From assembly GCF_020080835.1 (NCBI RefSeq), contig NC_058164.1, positions 3,931,666 through 3,995,665 of the forward strand: a stretch of DNA of 64,000 nt. The letters run 5' to 3'. This stretch comes from Cotesia glomerata. Lineage: Eukaryota; Arthropoda; Insecta; Hymenoptera; Braconidae. Both the position numbers and the translations under genes were made by a program. A model generated the notes under the pieces. The model made no database searches. It was not told where the DNA came from and worked only from the letters and a program-made list of their open reading frames with translations. Of the stretch, positions 32,601 through 39,632 are shown in pieces. Within the stretch, counting starts at the first letter, position 1. Each line of letters starts with the position of its first letter.

Positions 32601-32931
32601 CAATTTTTCATATATTTTATATATTTATATATATATTACATATATGTATATATGAAAAATATATCAAAAATGTATGTGGGTACTCAAATGAAAGCTCTTG
32701 ACGAGTGTAACATCAGGATGAGCTTATATCTTAAAAAATGTCAACATTTAAGAAAGTACAGTATAATTTAACAAAAGTCATTATTTAATTAAGCAAAATT
32801 TTATTTATTTATTTATCACAAGTCACGGCAGTCATATAGTGACTGCAAGGTTGCTAGTAACTAATTAATTCAAAAATTGAAATATTTACATAAAAAAAAA
32901 TGAATTTTCTGTTACAGATCTTCTCTCCTAA
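5582..32931 (+). CDS. ens: Ensconsin / MAP7-family microtubule-associated protein (gene span, 12 coding exons)
   Basis: Coding exons: 5582-5647, 5964-6153, 7372-7718, 10962-11141, 13460-13948, 15845-15919, 16461-16643, 17726-18803, 18883-19012, 26507-26847, 31648-31907 and 32918-32931. All phases match, giving about 1,116 codons to a TAA after Leu-Pro-Asp-Leu-Leu-Ser. An N-terminal charged coiled coil (residues ~30-145, rich in RERQ, RRRIDEL and EAERERR) corresponds to the microtubule-binding region of MAP7 proteins. A Ser/Pro/Arg-rich linker follows. The long Glu/Arg coiled coil of exons 8-9 (residues ~750-905) is the MAP7 domain, which in the family recruits and activates kinesin-1. The C-terminal Asn/Ser-rich tail is variable. 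Family assignment rests on domain order and the characteristic Glu/Arg heptads. The exon with the initiator Met is missing, as the first visible exon starts at an acceptor. Introns hold at least five Helitron-derived segments. Confidence 0.88.
5964..6153 (+). CDS. ens: ensconsin exon b, start of N-terminal coiled coil
   Basis: Acceptor TTGCAG|GACGAG, donor GATAG|GTTTGT. It encodes the stretch from Glu-Ser-Thr-Gly-Ser-Leu to Arg-Asp-Ser-Asp, the beginning of the basic/acidic helix. The frame stays open upstream through the intron to ATG 5948 (Met-Asp-Val-Val-Ala-Gly), a possible alternative start if the upstream intron is replaced by an alternative first exon. Confidence 0.85.
6228..7247. repeat. 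Degenerate Helitron-type palindromic array (no termini)
   Basis: Four to five diverged copies of the same palindromic unit (TTTCATTTGAATACCCAC and its complement) lie in the intron between exons b and c. Neither the TC 5' end nor the hairpin-CTAG 3' end is present, and the units are more diverged than elsewhere. This suggests an old, truncated copy. Confidence 0.65.
7372..7718 (+). CDS. ens: ensconsin exon c
   Basis: Acceptor ATTTCAG|GCGAAC, donor GAAG|GTGATT. It completes the N-terminal coiled coil (EERKRMIWEAERERREAIL) and then runs into a conserved short Phe-Gly-Ser-Ser-Thr-Pro-Arg segment and a Thr/Ser-rich linker. It is GC-rich against AT-rich introns. Confidence 0.88.
7719..8948. other. 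Intronic DNA, nothing specific
   Basis: AT-rich intron sequence of ensconsin with no recognisable repeat or exon. The minus-strand frame at 8683-8892 has no splice or composition support. Confidence 0.4.
8949..9174. mobile_element. Short MITE, ACACAGAAAAAA ends (copy 3)
   Basis: It begins TTACACAGAAAAAA and ends TTTTTTTCAGTGTA. Its length and internal TTGAATCAAG-type motifs match the copy at 4004-4224 closely. Confidence 0.6.
9868..9925. repeat. 24-bp direct tandem duplication
   Basis: Two adjacent near-identical copies of an AT-rich unit containing CAATATTTGATAAAGTTTG, in the intron between exons c and d. Confidence 0.7.
10015..10712. mobile_element. MITE with TACACGGAAAAAA inverted ends
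   Basis: The left end TACACGGAAAAAAGTAAACTG is matched by an inverse CAGTTTAATTTTTTCCGTGTA at the right end. The interior holds many AACAGTAAAAT/ATTTTACTGTTT motifs in both orientations. No coding capacity. It is similar in design to the ACACAGAAAAAA MITEs but has a distinct interior. Confidence 0.55.
10962..11141 (+). CDS. ens: ensconsin exon d
   Basis: Acceptor TTTACAG|ATATGA, donor AGTG|GTGAGT. Length is a multiple of three and both phases are 1, so it can be skipped without a frameshift. It encodes a Ser-rich stretch including Tyr-Glu-Val-Phe-Asn-Trp and a basic Lys-Arg-Ala-Ser-Leu-Ser segment. Confidence 0.85.
11142..12347. other. Intronic DNA, nothing specific
   Basis: T-rich intron sequence. 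The overlapping plus-strand frames at 11370-11778 are hydrophobic only because of T-richness, and no splice signals link them to the gene. Confidence 0.4.
12348..13152 (-). mobile_element. Helitron with palindromic array, complete copy
   Basis: Minus-strand element. The 5' end is A|TCTATATTAT (TC at 13152-13151), the 3' end is CTAG|T with the last G at 12348, and a degenerate hairpin (CAGTCACTATGTAACTA region) lies just inside. The array contains two palindromic units. About 805 bp in an ensconsin intron. Confidence 0.8.
13460..13948 (+). CDS. ens: ensconsin exon e, Ser/Arg-rich linker
   Basis: Acceptor ATTGCAG|GTGAGG, donor CAAG|GTATGA. It encodes a low-complexity basic Ser/Pro/Arg linker (e.g. 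SGRSSSAKAFTRSPGRTYSM) and ends with a Lys/Arg-rich AEKLRRKAREQYAQQ helix. Phases 1 and 1, length divisible by three. Confidence 0.88.
14527..15589. mobile_element. Long-TIR MITE, CGCGTTACTAATGCC ends (copy 1)
   Basis: 1,063 bp. Terminal inverted repeats of about 250 bp start CGCGTTACTAATGCCAAAAG, flanked by a 4-bp ATAT target duplication (14523-14526 and 15590-15593). Around 14890-15000 there is an internal palindrome of TTTCTTAGTATTTAAGAAAT-type motifs. No transposase frame. The second copy is at 37487-39492. Confidence 0.75.
15845..15919 (+). CDS. ens: ensconsin exon f (cassette-like, two possible donors)
   Basis: Acceptor AACTTAG|CACCAA. The strong donor TCCG|GTAAGC gives 75 bp. A weaker donor at 15895 (CACG|GTAATA) gives 51 bp. 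Both preserve phase 1, so either form, or skipping, keeps the frame. It encodes Ala-Pro-Met-Leu-Leu-Thr-His-Gln-Asp-Val-Leu-Phe-Tyr-Gly-Glu-Gly-His. Confidence 0.65.
16247..16430. repeat. (ATC)n and (AAAAT)n microsatellites
   Basis: A trinucleotide run lies near 16247-16270 and an AAAAT-type pentanucleotide run near 16391-16430, both in the intron between exons f and g. Confidence 0.8.
16461..16643 (+). CDS. ens: ensconsin exon g
   Basis: Acceptor TTGCATAG|GTATCC, donor CACA|GTGAGC. It encodes a Ser-rich linker that turns basic/Pro-rich (RPRTSTTPRRPRPASI). Length is divisible by three and phases are 1 and 1. An intronic A run of about 24 bases follows at 16661-16684. Confidence 0.85.
16950..17517 (+). 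mobile_element. Helitron, truncated, plus strand
   Basis: It starts in the sub-terminal TCTAGATAGATAATTAAG region, so the 5' end is missing. It carries two palindromic units. It ends CTAG|T at 17514-17517, but the terminal hairpin has been deleted. Located in the intron just before the large ensconsin exon. Confidence 0.65.
17726..18803 (+). CDS. ens: ensconsin exon h, MAP7 domain
   Basis: Acceptor ATCAAG|CCTGTT, donor GGAAAA|GTAATT. The largest exon. Its first two thirds encode a Lys/Ser/Pro-rich acidic-basic linker. From about 18440 it encodes the Glu/Arg-rich MAP7 coiled coil (ALAERRRLAREQAEREAEL and onward). Leu and Ala recur at heptad spacing. Long antisense open frames here only mirror this composition. 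Confidence 0.92.
18883..19012 (+). CDS. ens: ensconsin exon i, end of MAP7 domain
   Basis: Acceptor TTTTTAG|ACAAAG, donor CTAAG|GTAATA. It completes the coiled coil with MVERLKKEEEERIARRKRV and the conserved Ala-Ile-Met-Lys-Arg-Thr-Arg motif that typically ends MAP7 domains. Confidence 0.9.
19956..20740. repeat. Fold-back with about 185-bp inverted arms
   Basis: The left arm starts CTAGCTGATACCCACCCGC and the right arm ends GCGGGCGGGTATCAGCTAG. The two are similar through the TTAGCGAGTATTAAATATATG block about 170 bp in. The tRNA-like sequence sits between them. Confidence 0.75.
20273..20345 (+). repeat. tRNA-like sequence inside fold-back
   Basis: 72-73 nt with a D-arm-like TAGGTCAAATGGTAGAG (A-box region), a T arm GGGTTCGAATCCC (B box GGTTCGAATCC at 20324-20334) and an acceptor stem pairing at 5 of 7 positions. 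The anticodon arm has no U33 and pairs poorly. It is therefore a tRNA-derived SINE-type head, not a working tRNA. Confidence 0.5.
20955..21497. repeat. Left TIR of DNA transposon
   Basis: About 540 bp, matching 24882-25425 in reverse complement. It contains two direct sub-repeats (about 21125-21310 and 21320-21497), each carrying the hairpin GTAGAGAATTGAACGCTCTAC. Confidence 0.85.
21782..24231 (-). CDS. Transposase of the long-TIR element (spliced, about 740 aa, one frame break)
   Basis: Exon-like segments: 24231-23746, 23670-23080, 23002-22719 and 22639-21782. All three introns have GT/AG ends and matching phases. The protein shows an N-terminal Cys/Arg-rich region (Leu-Phe-Asp-Ile-Ala motif), His-Trp-Asp-Gly-Lys, Cys-Phe-Asp-Thr-Pro-Pro-Val-Asn-Thr-Gly, Cys-Arg-His-His-Ile-Met-Glu, and near the C-terminus Asp-Val-Ala-Glu-Arg-Gly-Val-Ala-Leu. 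I infer that the first two Asp and the last Glu are the RNase H-like DDE triad. The start MNQLINVIGDLIENFIG (24231) is in a different frame from the rest upstream of about 24115, so the N-terminus carries a one-base shift or an unrecognised intron. No stop codon breaks the remaining frame. Confidence 0.72.
24882..25425. repeat. Right TIR of DNA transposon
   Basis: Inverted counterpart of 20955-21497, with the same two sub-repeats and hairpins. Only isolated substitutions were noticed between the arms. Confidence 0.85.
25620..25757. repeat. 15-bp minisatellite (GGTAACCATGGCAAC)n
   Basis: Nine consecutive 15-bp units with one to three substitutions each. Because 15 is divisible by three, long open frames appear on both strands (Asn-His-Gly-Asn-Gly type and Val/Met/Ala/Thr type). 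These are repeat by-products. Confidence 0.9.
25925..25941 (+). other. Potential G-quadruplex
   Basis: Four G-tracts (GGG, GGGG, GGGG, GGG) separated by single A residues, within a purine-rich stretch from 25860 to 25945. Striking in so AT-rich a region. Confidence 0.65.
26507..26847 (+). CDS. ens: ensconsin exon j
   Basis: Acceptor TTACACAG|GATGGA, donor ACTGT|GTAAGT. It joins exon i in phase 0 and encodes an acidic then Asn/Gly/His-rich tail (SEATQQFITSEQQDN and onward). Confidence 0.88.
26938..27040. repeat. GC-rich imperfect palindrome
   Basis: Inverted arms GGGCAGAAAGTT and AACTTCTGCCC enclose GCGCGCC-TTGATCAC-GGCGCGC. Outer AT-rich arms are TAGTATATTACACTA and TAGTGTATACTA. Located in the intron between exons j and k. 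Confidence 0.7.
27045..27765. mobile_element. Possible MITE, TTTCTTTATAACCGGTCGAAAG ends
   Basis: The left end CTTTATAACCGGTCGAAAGTACG is matched by the inverse CGTACTTTCGACCAAGGTGTAAAG at the right. Near the left end lies a CG-rich hairpin with CCCCCGAC/GTCGGGGG arms (27114-27166). No open frame. Confidence 0.45.
27766..28344. other. Intronic DNA, nothing specific
   Basis: Part of the 4.8-kb ensconsin intron 26848-31647. AT-rich, with no recognisable element. Confidence 0.4.
28345..28955. mobile_element. MITE with long imperfect inverted repeats
   Basis: The left arm begins GGAAAAAAAAAAGATGATAC and is mirrored by GTGTCATCTTTTTTTTTT at the right. Similarity runs about 170 bp inward (GATATCATCCCAGATTATAC and its complement; ACAATATTTGACCATCCTAA). 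Extra copies of the TATACTCAGTATAATC motif lie inside. No coding capacity. Confidence 0.65.
28956..30086. other. Intronic DNA, nothing specific
   Basis: AT-rich intron sequence. The TTTAATTGTCGGCT-type motif near 28990-29080 is a short piece of the dispersed GTCGGCTAA family. Confidence 0.4.
30087..30995 (-). mobile_element. Helitron, 5'-truncated
   Basis: The minus-strand 3' end is CTAG|T with its last base at 30087, preceded by the CAGTCACTGTGTGACTG hairpin. Three palindromic units follow. The 5' sub-terminal block stops around 30995, short of the TC end. Confidence 0.75.
31648..31907 (+). CDS. ens: ensconsin exon k
   Basis: Acceptor ATTATAG|AAAGCA, donor CCAG|GTAATT. It encodes LLDLSEFDTL and a Pro/Asn-rich tail with Asn-Pro-Phe repeats (NPFMP, NPFSD). 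Asn-Pro-Phe tripeptides can bind EH domains in other proteins; whether they do so here is unknown. Confidence 0.85.
32015..32857 (+). mobile_element. Helitron, 5'-truncated, plus strand
   Basis: Three palindromic units are followed by a clean 3' end: stem GCAGTCA / TGACTGC with a 5-nt loop, 7 nt, then CTAG|T at 32854-32857. It fills most of the last ensconsin intron (31908-32917). Confidence 0.8.
32918..32931 (+). CDS. ens: ensconsin last exon, coding part
   Basis: Acceptor GTTACAG|ATCTTC. The split Asp codon is followed by Leu-Leu-Ser and TAA at 32929-32931. Phase 1 matches exon k. Confidence 0.8.
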
Positions 32932-34620
32932 AACAAGTCTAAGATCAATTAAAAAGTAAAATTGCCAGCTTGCTACAAAGCAAGCGTTAGGTATTAACTA
33001 AATAAAGGTGAAAGAAGAATAAAAAAAACAAAGAAGAAAGAACGGAAGACTATTATAAGACTCTTGCAGAGTGACAGAGCAAATGAAGATACTAATAAAT
33101 AATAAATGATAAATAACAACTAATATTAATAGAAAAAGAGAGTGAATAAAATATAGATGTAAATAAATGATAGAATTTTAGCCAGTTTGACGGGGTCCAG
33201 ACGAAGAAAAATGAAAAATAATAATAAAAATACTACGAATGAAGCCTTGCAAGCAGTTGCCCTCCTGGAATATTTAACTAAAATTGAATTACTATTACAA
33301 TAACACGATCATGCGATTAAAATATATATTTAATGGTATTGAAGATATGTAAAATAATATTTAACGTTAATTAAAACAAATATTATAATTATTAATTATT
33401 AATTATTGTATAAGTGGCAAAATAGTTTGAAAAAAAAAAAACAACAACTCGTTATATTATTGTATGCTTAATGACACACTAACTAGATAAATTTATTTGT
33501 TTGTTCCTATTTTTTTAATTTCGAAAAAATACGCCTATTTATATAATAATAAAAATAAAAATTATTAAAATATATATTTAGATATTAATAACTAAAAATT
33601 ATCAGTAAACAAATCTGTACTTTAGTGTATAAAAATAAATGTTATTTCAGGTTTATTAATTATCTAATTGTTTGTCATTATAATTATTCATTTTTGTCAA
33701 AGCTTGTTTGAAATAATTGAAGAAAAAAAAAAAAAAATTGTTAGCCAAATAATTTCACACAACATTGCACAATTAATCGTGACTTTCATTGTATCAGATA
33801 TAATAATAATAATAAAATAAATTTATCATTAAAAAAAAAATTGTTTAGATATTAAATGTGGAAGTAATGTCTAGCGACTTATATTGTGTCCATTTAAAGT
33901 TTAAATAAAAACTTATAGAGATGTTCTATAAAAGCTAAAAAAATAAAAAAAAACTAATAATTATTTCTTCCGTACGTATTTAGGGCCTGCGCTCACTAGT
34001 CAAGTGATCTTAAACCTTTTTTCATGATAATTTACGGAAAATAATTATATAGTCATTTGACTCTGTCTGATGATTTCAATACTAATTATAATAACAAGTA
34101 ATAATTATTAGGTATTAGATTTTTTTTTTCCAATTAAGTTTAAATAAATTATTTGGATATTATAATAGTGGCATGAATTTGCTCTTTAATTGCTAGTTTT
34201 TTTTTTTGCATGATCAGTTATTATTTTTCTTTGTCGTCCATACAATTTTTTTTTTTTTTTTTTAAGAATATAAATTGCATAGATAATGGCCTAATTATAT
34301 TATATGACCTCACGCTAATTATTTAGAAGAATTTAATCAGCGGATATTTATTATTAATTGTAATTTTTATTATTAATATTATTATATTATAATATTATAT
34401 TATTATAATTAATATTAACAATAATAATGATTACGATAATTATAATATGTTGTGTATTAGTTTATTTATTAATTGTACGGGAGAAACATTTATGTAAACT
34501 TTTTATAAAACAAAAACAAATATTAAGTATAATTGAAATCTAATGTTTATAATGTATTTCATCTATGTAATAATTACTAAATAATAGATAAAATAAATAT
34601 TGATTTTGTAAATTAATTTC
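32932..34620 (+). other. ens: Probable ensconsin 3'UTR
   Basis: AT-rich sequence without repeats after the stop. Several AATAAA motifs occur; the one at 34592-34597 is a plausible polyadenylation signal. The extent is inferred, not observed. Confidence 0.4.
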
Positions 34621-35024
34621 AAATAGAAATCCAAGTGATTTTATTAAAGGAATATGATTAATATAATAAGGATAGGTATATTTAGTTTTTTTTTTTCTAA
34701 ATTTCATTGTGATTGACAATTATACTGATAAAATGCATACTGTTGGTTTTTTTTGTATTTTATAAATCATAAACTGTAATAATTTAACTAATAAAAATCG
34801 AGGTTCAATTACAATTCTATCTTGTTATTTTGGAATTTTTTTAAGAGTATTTAATGGATCAAAAATAGGTAAAAAATTAATTAACTGCGGCAAATTTAAT
34901 AGGTAAGTTACTTTTTTTAAATATTAATCTATATTATTAAGGGAATAAGCAAAATTTTGTGGTCAGTGTATTTATATGATAAAATGGGTTTTTATGATTA
35001 AATTTGGTATCGTTGGGAAAGTTC

Positions 35025-35869
35025 ATTAAGAAATGACCTTTTGTCTCGTGAACTATTGACATTTTTAAAGATATAAGCTCATCCCGATGTTACACTCATC
35101 AAGAGCTTTCATTTGAGTACCCACATCAATTTTTCATATATTTATATATATTATATATATGTATATATAAAAAATATATCAAAAATGCATATGGGTACTC
35201 AAATGAAAGCTCTTGATGAGTGTAACATCGGGATGAGCTTATATCTTAAAAAACGTCAATAGTTACGAAAGTACAGCACAATTTAACAAATATCTTGTGA
35301 AATATTGACATTTTTGAAGATATAAGCTCATCCCGACATTACACTCATCAAGAGCTTTCATTTGAGTACCCACATCAATTTTTCATATATTTATATATAT
35401 TATATATATGTATATATGAAAAATATATCAAAAATGCATGTGGGTACTCAAATGAAAGCTCTTGATGAGTGTAACATCGGGATGAGCTTATATCTTAAAA
35501 AACGTCAATAGTTACGAAAGTACAGCACAATTTAACAAATATCTTGTGAAATATTGACATTTTTGAAGATATAAGCTCATCCCGACATTACACTCATCAA
35601 GAGCTTTCATTTGAGTACCCACATCAATTTTTCATATATTTATATATATTATGTATATATATAAATGAAAAATATATAAAAATGCATGTAGGTACTCAAA
35701 TGAAAGCTCTTGACGAGTGTAACATCGAGATGAGCTTATATCTTTAAAAACGTCAATAATTAAAAAAGTACAGTGCAATTTAACAAAAGTAATTATTTAA
35801 AAAAGCAAAATTTTATTTATTTGTAGTTTCCACGTCACGGCAGTCACATAGTGACTGCAAGGCTGCTAG
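35025..35869 (+). mobile_element. Helitron, 5'-truncated, plus strand
   Basis: Three units. Consecutive units around 35040-35280, 35280-35520 and 35520-35760 are nearly identical over about 240 bp, including their linkers. The 3' end has the 8-bp stem GCAGTCAC / GTGACTGC with a 3-nt loop, then CTAG|T at 35866-35869. Confidence 0.8.
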
Positions 35870-37486
35870 TTTTTAATTAATTGAATTATTTGCTACTTCA
35901 ATATTTTTTTACATAAGAAAATGATAATAAGATCAACTTCCTTTAAAAACTTTTCTCAATTTTTCGATTTTTACCTATCAAGAGTCTCAATCCGACTTAA
36001 GTGCAAAGTTTCTTCATTCTATAAGCAGCAAAATTATTGCAAATTCATGAATTCTTCTCAAATAAATGAAAATTTCGAAAAAAACGCTGTGCAAAAAAAA
36101 AAAGCAGTATTTAAAAAAATTTTTTTTTTCTTAGCTAATTATTCTTAAAATAATTCTTATCACATAAAAGGTTTAGGTGAAATAAATACAAAAAATATAT
36201 GATAAAGTAATTTATATTTTTATTTGTTTTATTAAAAACTTAGATGGTGGAATGCGTGTCATCTAAATATGGTGTTGAAAGAGTACAATATGTAAAACTA
36301 CTTACAATCTCTATAATCTTATAATTATCAATTATTACAATTTTAATTGTCATAACACAACACGTAGATCCACGTTCACTTAAACGTTTTGTATTATTGT
36401 ATTTTTAAATAGTATTTATACTATCATACTTTCTATTTGAAATAAAACCAACAAACTAATTAAAGTTAAGTAATAAATGTTAAATGAAAAATAATTAAGC
36501 AAGATGTAGCGTCGGTGCGCTTATTTTCAATAATATATCTCTTTTTATTTCAGTATCCAAGTTCTGTCTACTTTTCAATATATATTTTTTATTTTAATCA
36601 ATATATATATATGTATATATATTTTTTTTTATCCGGGTACTCAACATCATAGTCTATAATTATATTTACAAAATATACAAGCTAATTCAATTCCAATTGA
36701 TAATTAATTTTTTTTTTTTTTTCAAACTTTACTTCCGCTTTTTCTCATTGTTATTTACCTTATAATTATTACAATTATTATTGAGTGTATTACATGTGCA
36801 AATATATCTTATATATACTATCTACAGTACAATAATAAATTCACTCTAAACTTCTAAATTAATTTTCAAATAAGTAAACATTAATAACAACTCTCATATT
36901 TATATCTAAATAAAATCATGAGTTATTTCATTTTTTATTAATTATTACTTTTTTTTTTTTTTATTTTTTTTTTTTTTTTTTTTTTTTTAATTATAAAGTT
37001 TAGTTTATTGGTGCGTGTACTCGTACTTTGATATATTTTTCTCTCAGATAATTTTTTTTTTCATTGATCGTTTATTTTTATTTCAACTAATTATTAAATT
37101 TTGATATTATAATTTTATTTAATTGAAATTTTTGATTTTTAATTATTCAAATTAATTAATAAGCTTATAAAATAAAATAAAATAATAATAATTATAATAT
37201 ATAAATTAAATCCCACAGTAAACTTTAACTCAAGATTAATAATAATAATAATAATAATAAAGCCTCAAAATATTAATATTATGAAAATAAACAATTTATG
37301 ACTTTCTACTAAATACATCAAATAAATATTAAATATATAAGAAAAATATTAATCACACCAATAATTCAAATATTTACAAACCAAAAATATTAATTTCAAT
37401 AATATATTTATCATTAAAATAATAATATTAATAAAATAAATTTATTTCCAATCAATACTTTTCAATGATAACTTAATCTAGTAAAT
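35870..37486. other. Intergenic DNA between convergent genes
   Basis: No supported gene. It contains a long T tract (about 36952-36988) and a (TAA)n run near 37238-37260. The frame 35921-36148 has no supporting features. Confidence 0.5.
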
Positions 37487-37783
37487 CACGTTACTAATGC
37501 CAAAAGGGCGTATAACAAAAATTTTTTTCCTCCTATCAATTTAAAAATGTTTATAATATTTAGATCTGTAAAAAAAGTGAAAAAAAATTTTTTTTTTTTG
37601 TATACGCTCTTTTGACTCTAAGACAAAAAAATTCTGAAGCCAAAAGGGCGTATCATTTTTTTTTAATCATAATTAATTAGTAGCCTTAAAAAAAAAAAGT
37701 TATAATACCGGTAAAAATAATGACTTTTCAACTCATTTTATTTAAAAAGAATATGAATTTGAATTAAAAAAAAAACCAAAATA

Positions 37784-38721
37784 CAGTAGAACCTCGATAA
37801 GTCGAAAACCTCTGCAACTTGAAGAAATGTTTCATCCCCTTCCCTTCAAACCGTAAAACCTCCGTTACTCGAAATTTTTACCCTCTATAAGTCGAAATAA
37901 TTAGTGAGTCTCTGCAAGGAATTTCTGTACATTTTTATCCTCCTTAAGAGCGGTTTATAGTTGATTTTCAAACGTGTTTTTCTCATGTATGTGATAAAAT
38001 TTCGAAAAAAAAACGCTTCGCTCTTCGATAGATAATTAAATTATCTATCGAAGAGCGAAGCGCTTTTTTGGAAAATTTTCATTTATTTATGCATAAAATG
38101 CGTTTTAAGATTCCATTTGTTGTACAAGTATGATAGAGATACTTTCGTTTGTCCAATAGAGGGCGAGAGAAAGGAAAAATGTAAAACCTTCTTAACTCGA
38201 ATACATACACTTGGACCTCTTTATCTCGAATTTAAAATTACTACCGTATGTAAGTATCTTATCAGGATGACCAGTTCTACGAAATGGTAATAGAATTTAT
38301 AGTTGACGTCAGGTTTTCTGTTGGCGATTGTAAAATACTTCTACTCAATTAACAATTTCTTGGTTCAAGAAATTCGATGACGACTAAATATTCTATTATC
38401 ATTATTAATTATTAATTTCTGAAGAGGAGTCTCAATATTGATCCTTGAATAATATATAAACAAGAGAATAGCTTTATTTAAATTAAGTAAAAATTATTTC
38501 AATCAATTTAACAAATTTTCAAAAGCATTAATTCTTGTATCAAGAAAATTTTCTTAATAAAAGTACTGAACAGTGAAGCAGTGAAGCAGTGAAGATTAGT
38601 CAAAAAAAACAAGGATGTTGCGAAACAGTTTGATGAAACCAGTTACTGCCTAACTTGAAACCCTCTATAACTCGAATTTTTTCGCCTCTCCCTTGGAGTT
38701 CGAGTTATAGAGGTTCTACTG
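37784..38721. mobile_element. pogo/Tigger-like MITE
   Basis: Starts CAGTAGAACCTCGATAAG, ends AGAGGTTCTACTG, and is flanked by TA on both sides (37782-37783 and 38722-38723). This is typical of the pogo branch of the Tc1/mariner superfamily. Non-coding, 938 bp. Confidence 0.8.
38014..38062. repeat. Perfect 49-bp palindrome
   Basis: Two 24-bp arms (CGCTTCGCTCTTCGATAG… and exact complement) around a single central A, inside the pogo-like MITE. Confidence 0.9.
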
Positions 38722-39632
38722 TAATAGTAACATTCTATTTGAAGAAAAATGTATTTGGTTCAATTAAAAAATTTTCATTTCTATAGAAGAATAGAAGGAT
38801 TTCTTAGCATTTAAAAATATTTCTTTGTTTTTAAGAAATCATTTGTTTAACATGATTTCTTAGTATTTAAAAAATATTTCTTAGTATTTAAATACTAAGG
38901 AAATGATTTCTTAAATACAAAGAAATCTTCTTAAATACTAAGAAATCCTTCTATCAATATATTGACCCAATAATCATGTCTCCACTGAGAAAGTGTAATG
39001 AGTTATGTTTAATAGTACAAATTATAAAATACTATCGATATTAAAAAAATCTGTGCTTTGATGATGGTAACAACTGATGAATTTGTTTTAAGATTAAAGT
39101 ATTTTTTCAAAGTTTAGCTTTACAAGCAATATATATTTATTATTTTTTACTTTCAGAAGCAAAAGATAATAATGGAGACGGCATCGGAGTAGTGCCTCGC
39201 TAAATTGATATTTTATTTTCTTCTCTAATTAAATACATATTCTCTTCAAATAAAATGAGTATAAAAGTCATTATTTCTACCAGTATTATAATTTTTTTTT
39301 AAGGCTAATAATTAATTATGATTAAAAAAAATAATACGCCCTTTTGGCTTTAGAATTCTTTTGTCTTAAAGCCAAAAGAGCGCATACAAAAATTTTTTGA
39401 TTCACTTTTCTTACAGATCTAATTGTTATAAACAATTTTAGGTTTGAGTGAAAAAAAAATTTTTTATACACCCTTTTAGCATTAGTAACGCGAAATAACA
39501 ATTTTTAATTGTTATTAATTATCATCACAATAGTGTTTTATATTGTTCAACAATAACCACACAATTGAAATTTGTCAGAATAAACTTTGATCGTTCAAAA
39601 TAATTAAAAACAATCCCCCAAAACTTAAAAAT

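Larger units (their letters stand above)
37487..39492. mobile_element. Long-TIR MITE copy 2, split by pogo-like MITE
   Basis: Same family as 14527-15589. Ends are CACGTTACTAATGCC and GCATTAGTAACGCG, with a 4-bp AAAT duplication at 37483-37486 and 39493-39496. Removing the 938-bp insertion and one TA leaves 1,066 bp, against 1,063 bp for copy 1. Confidence 0.8.
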
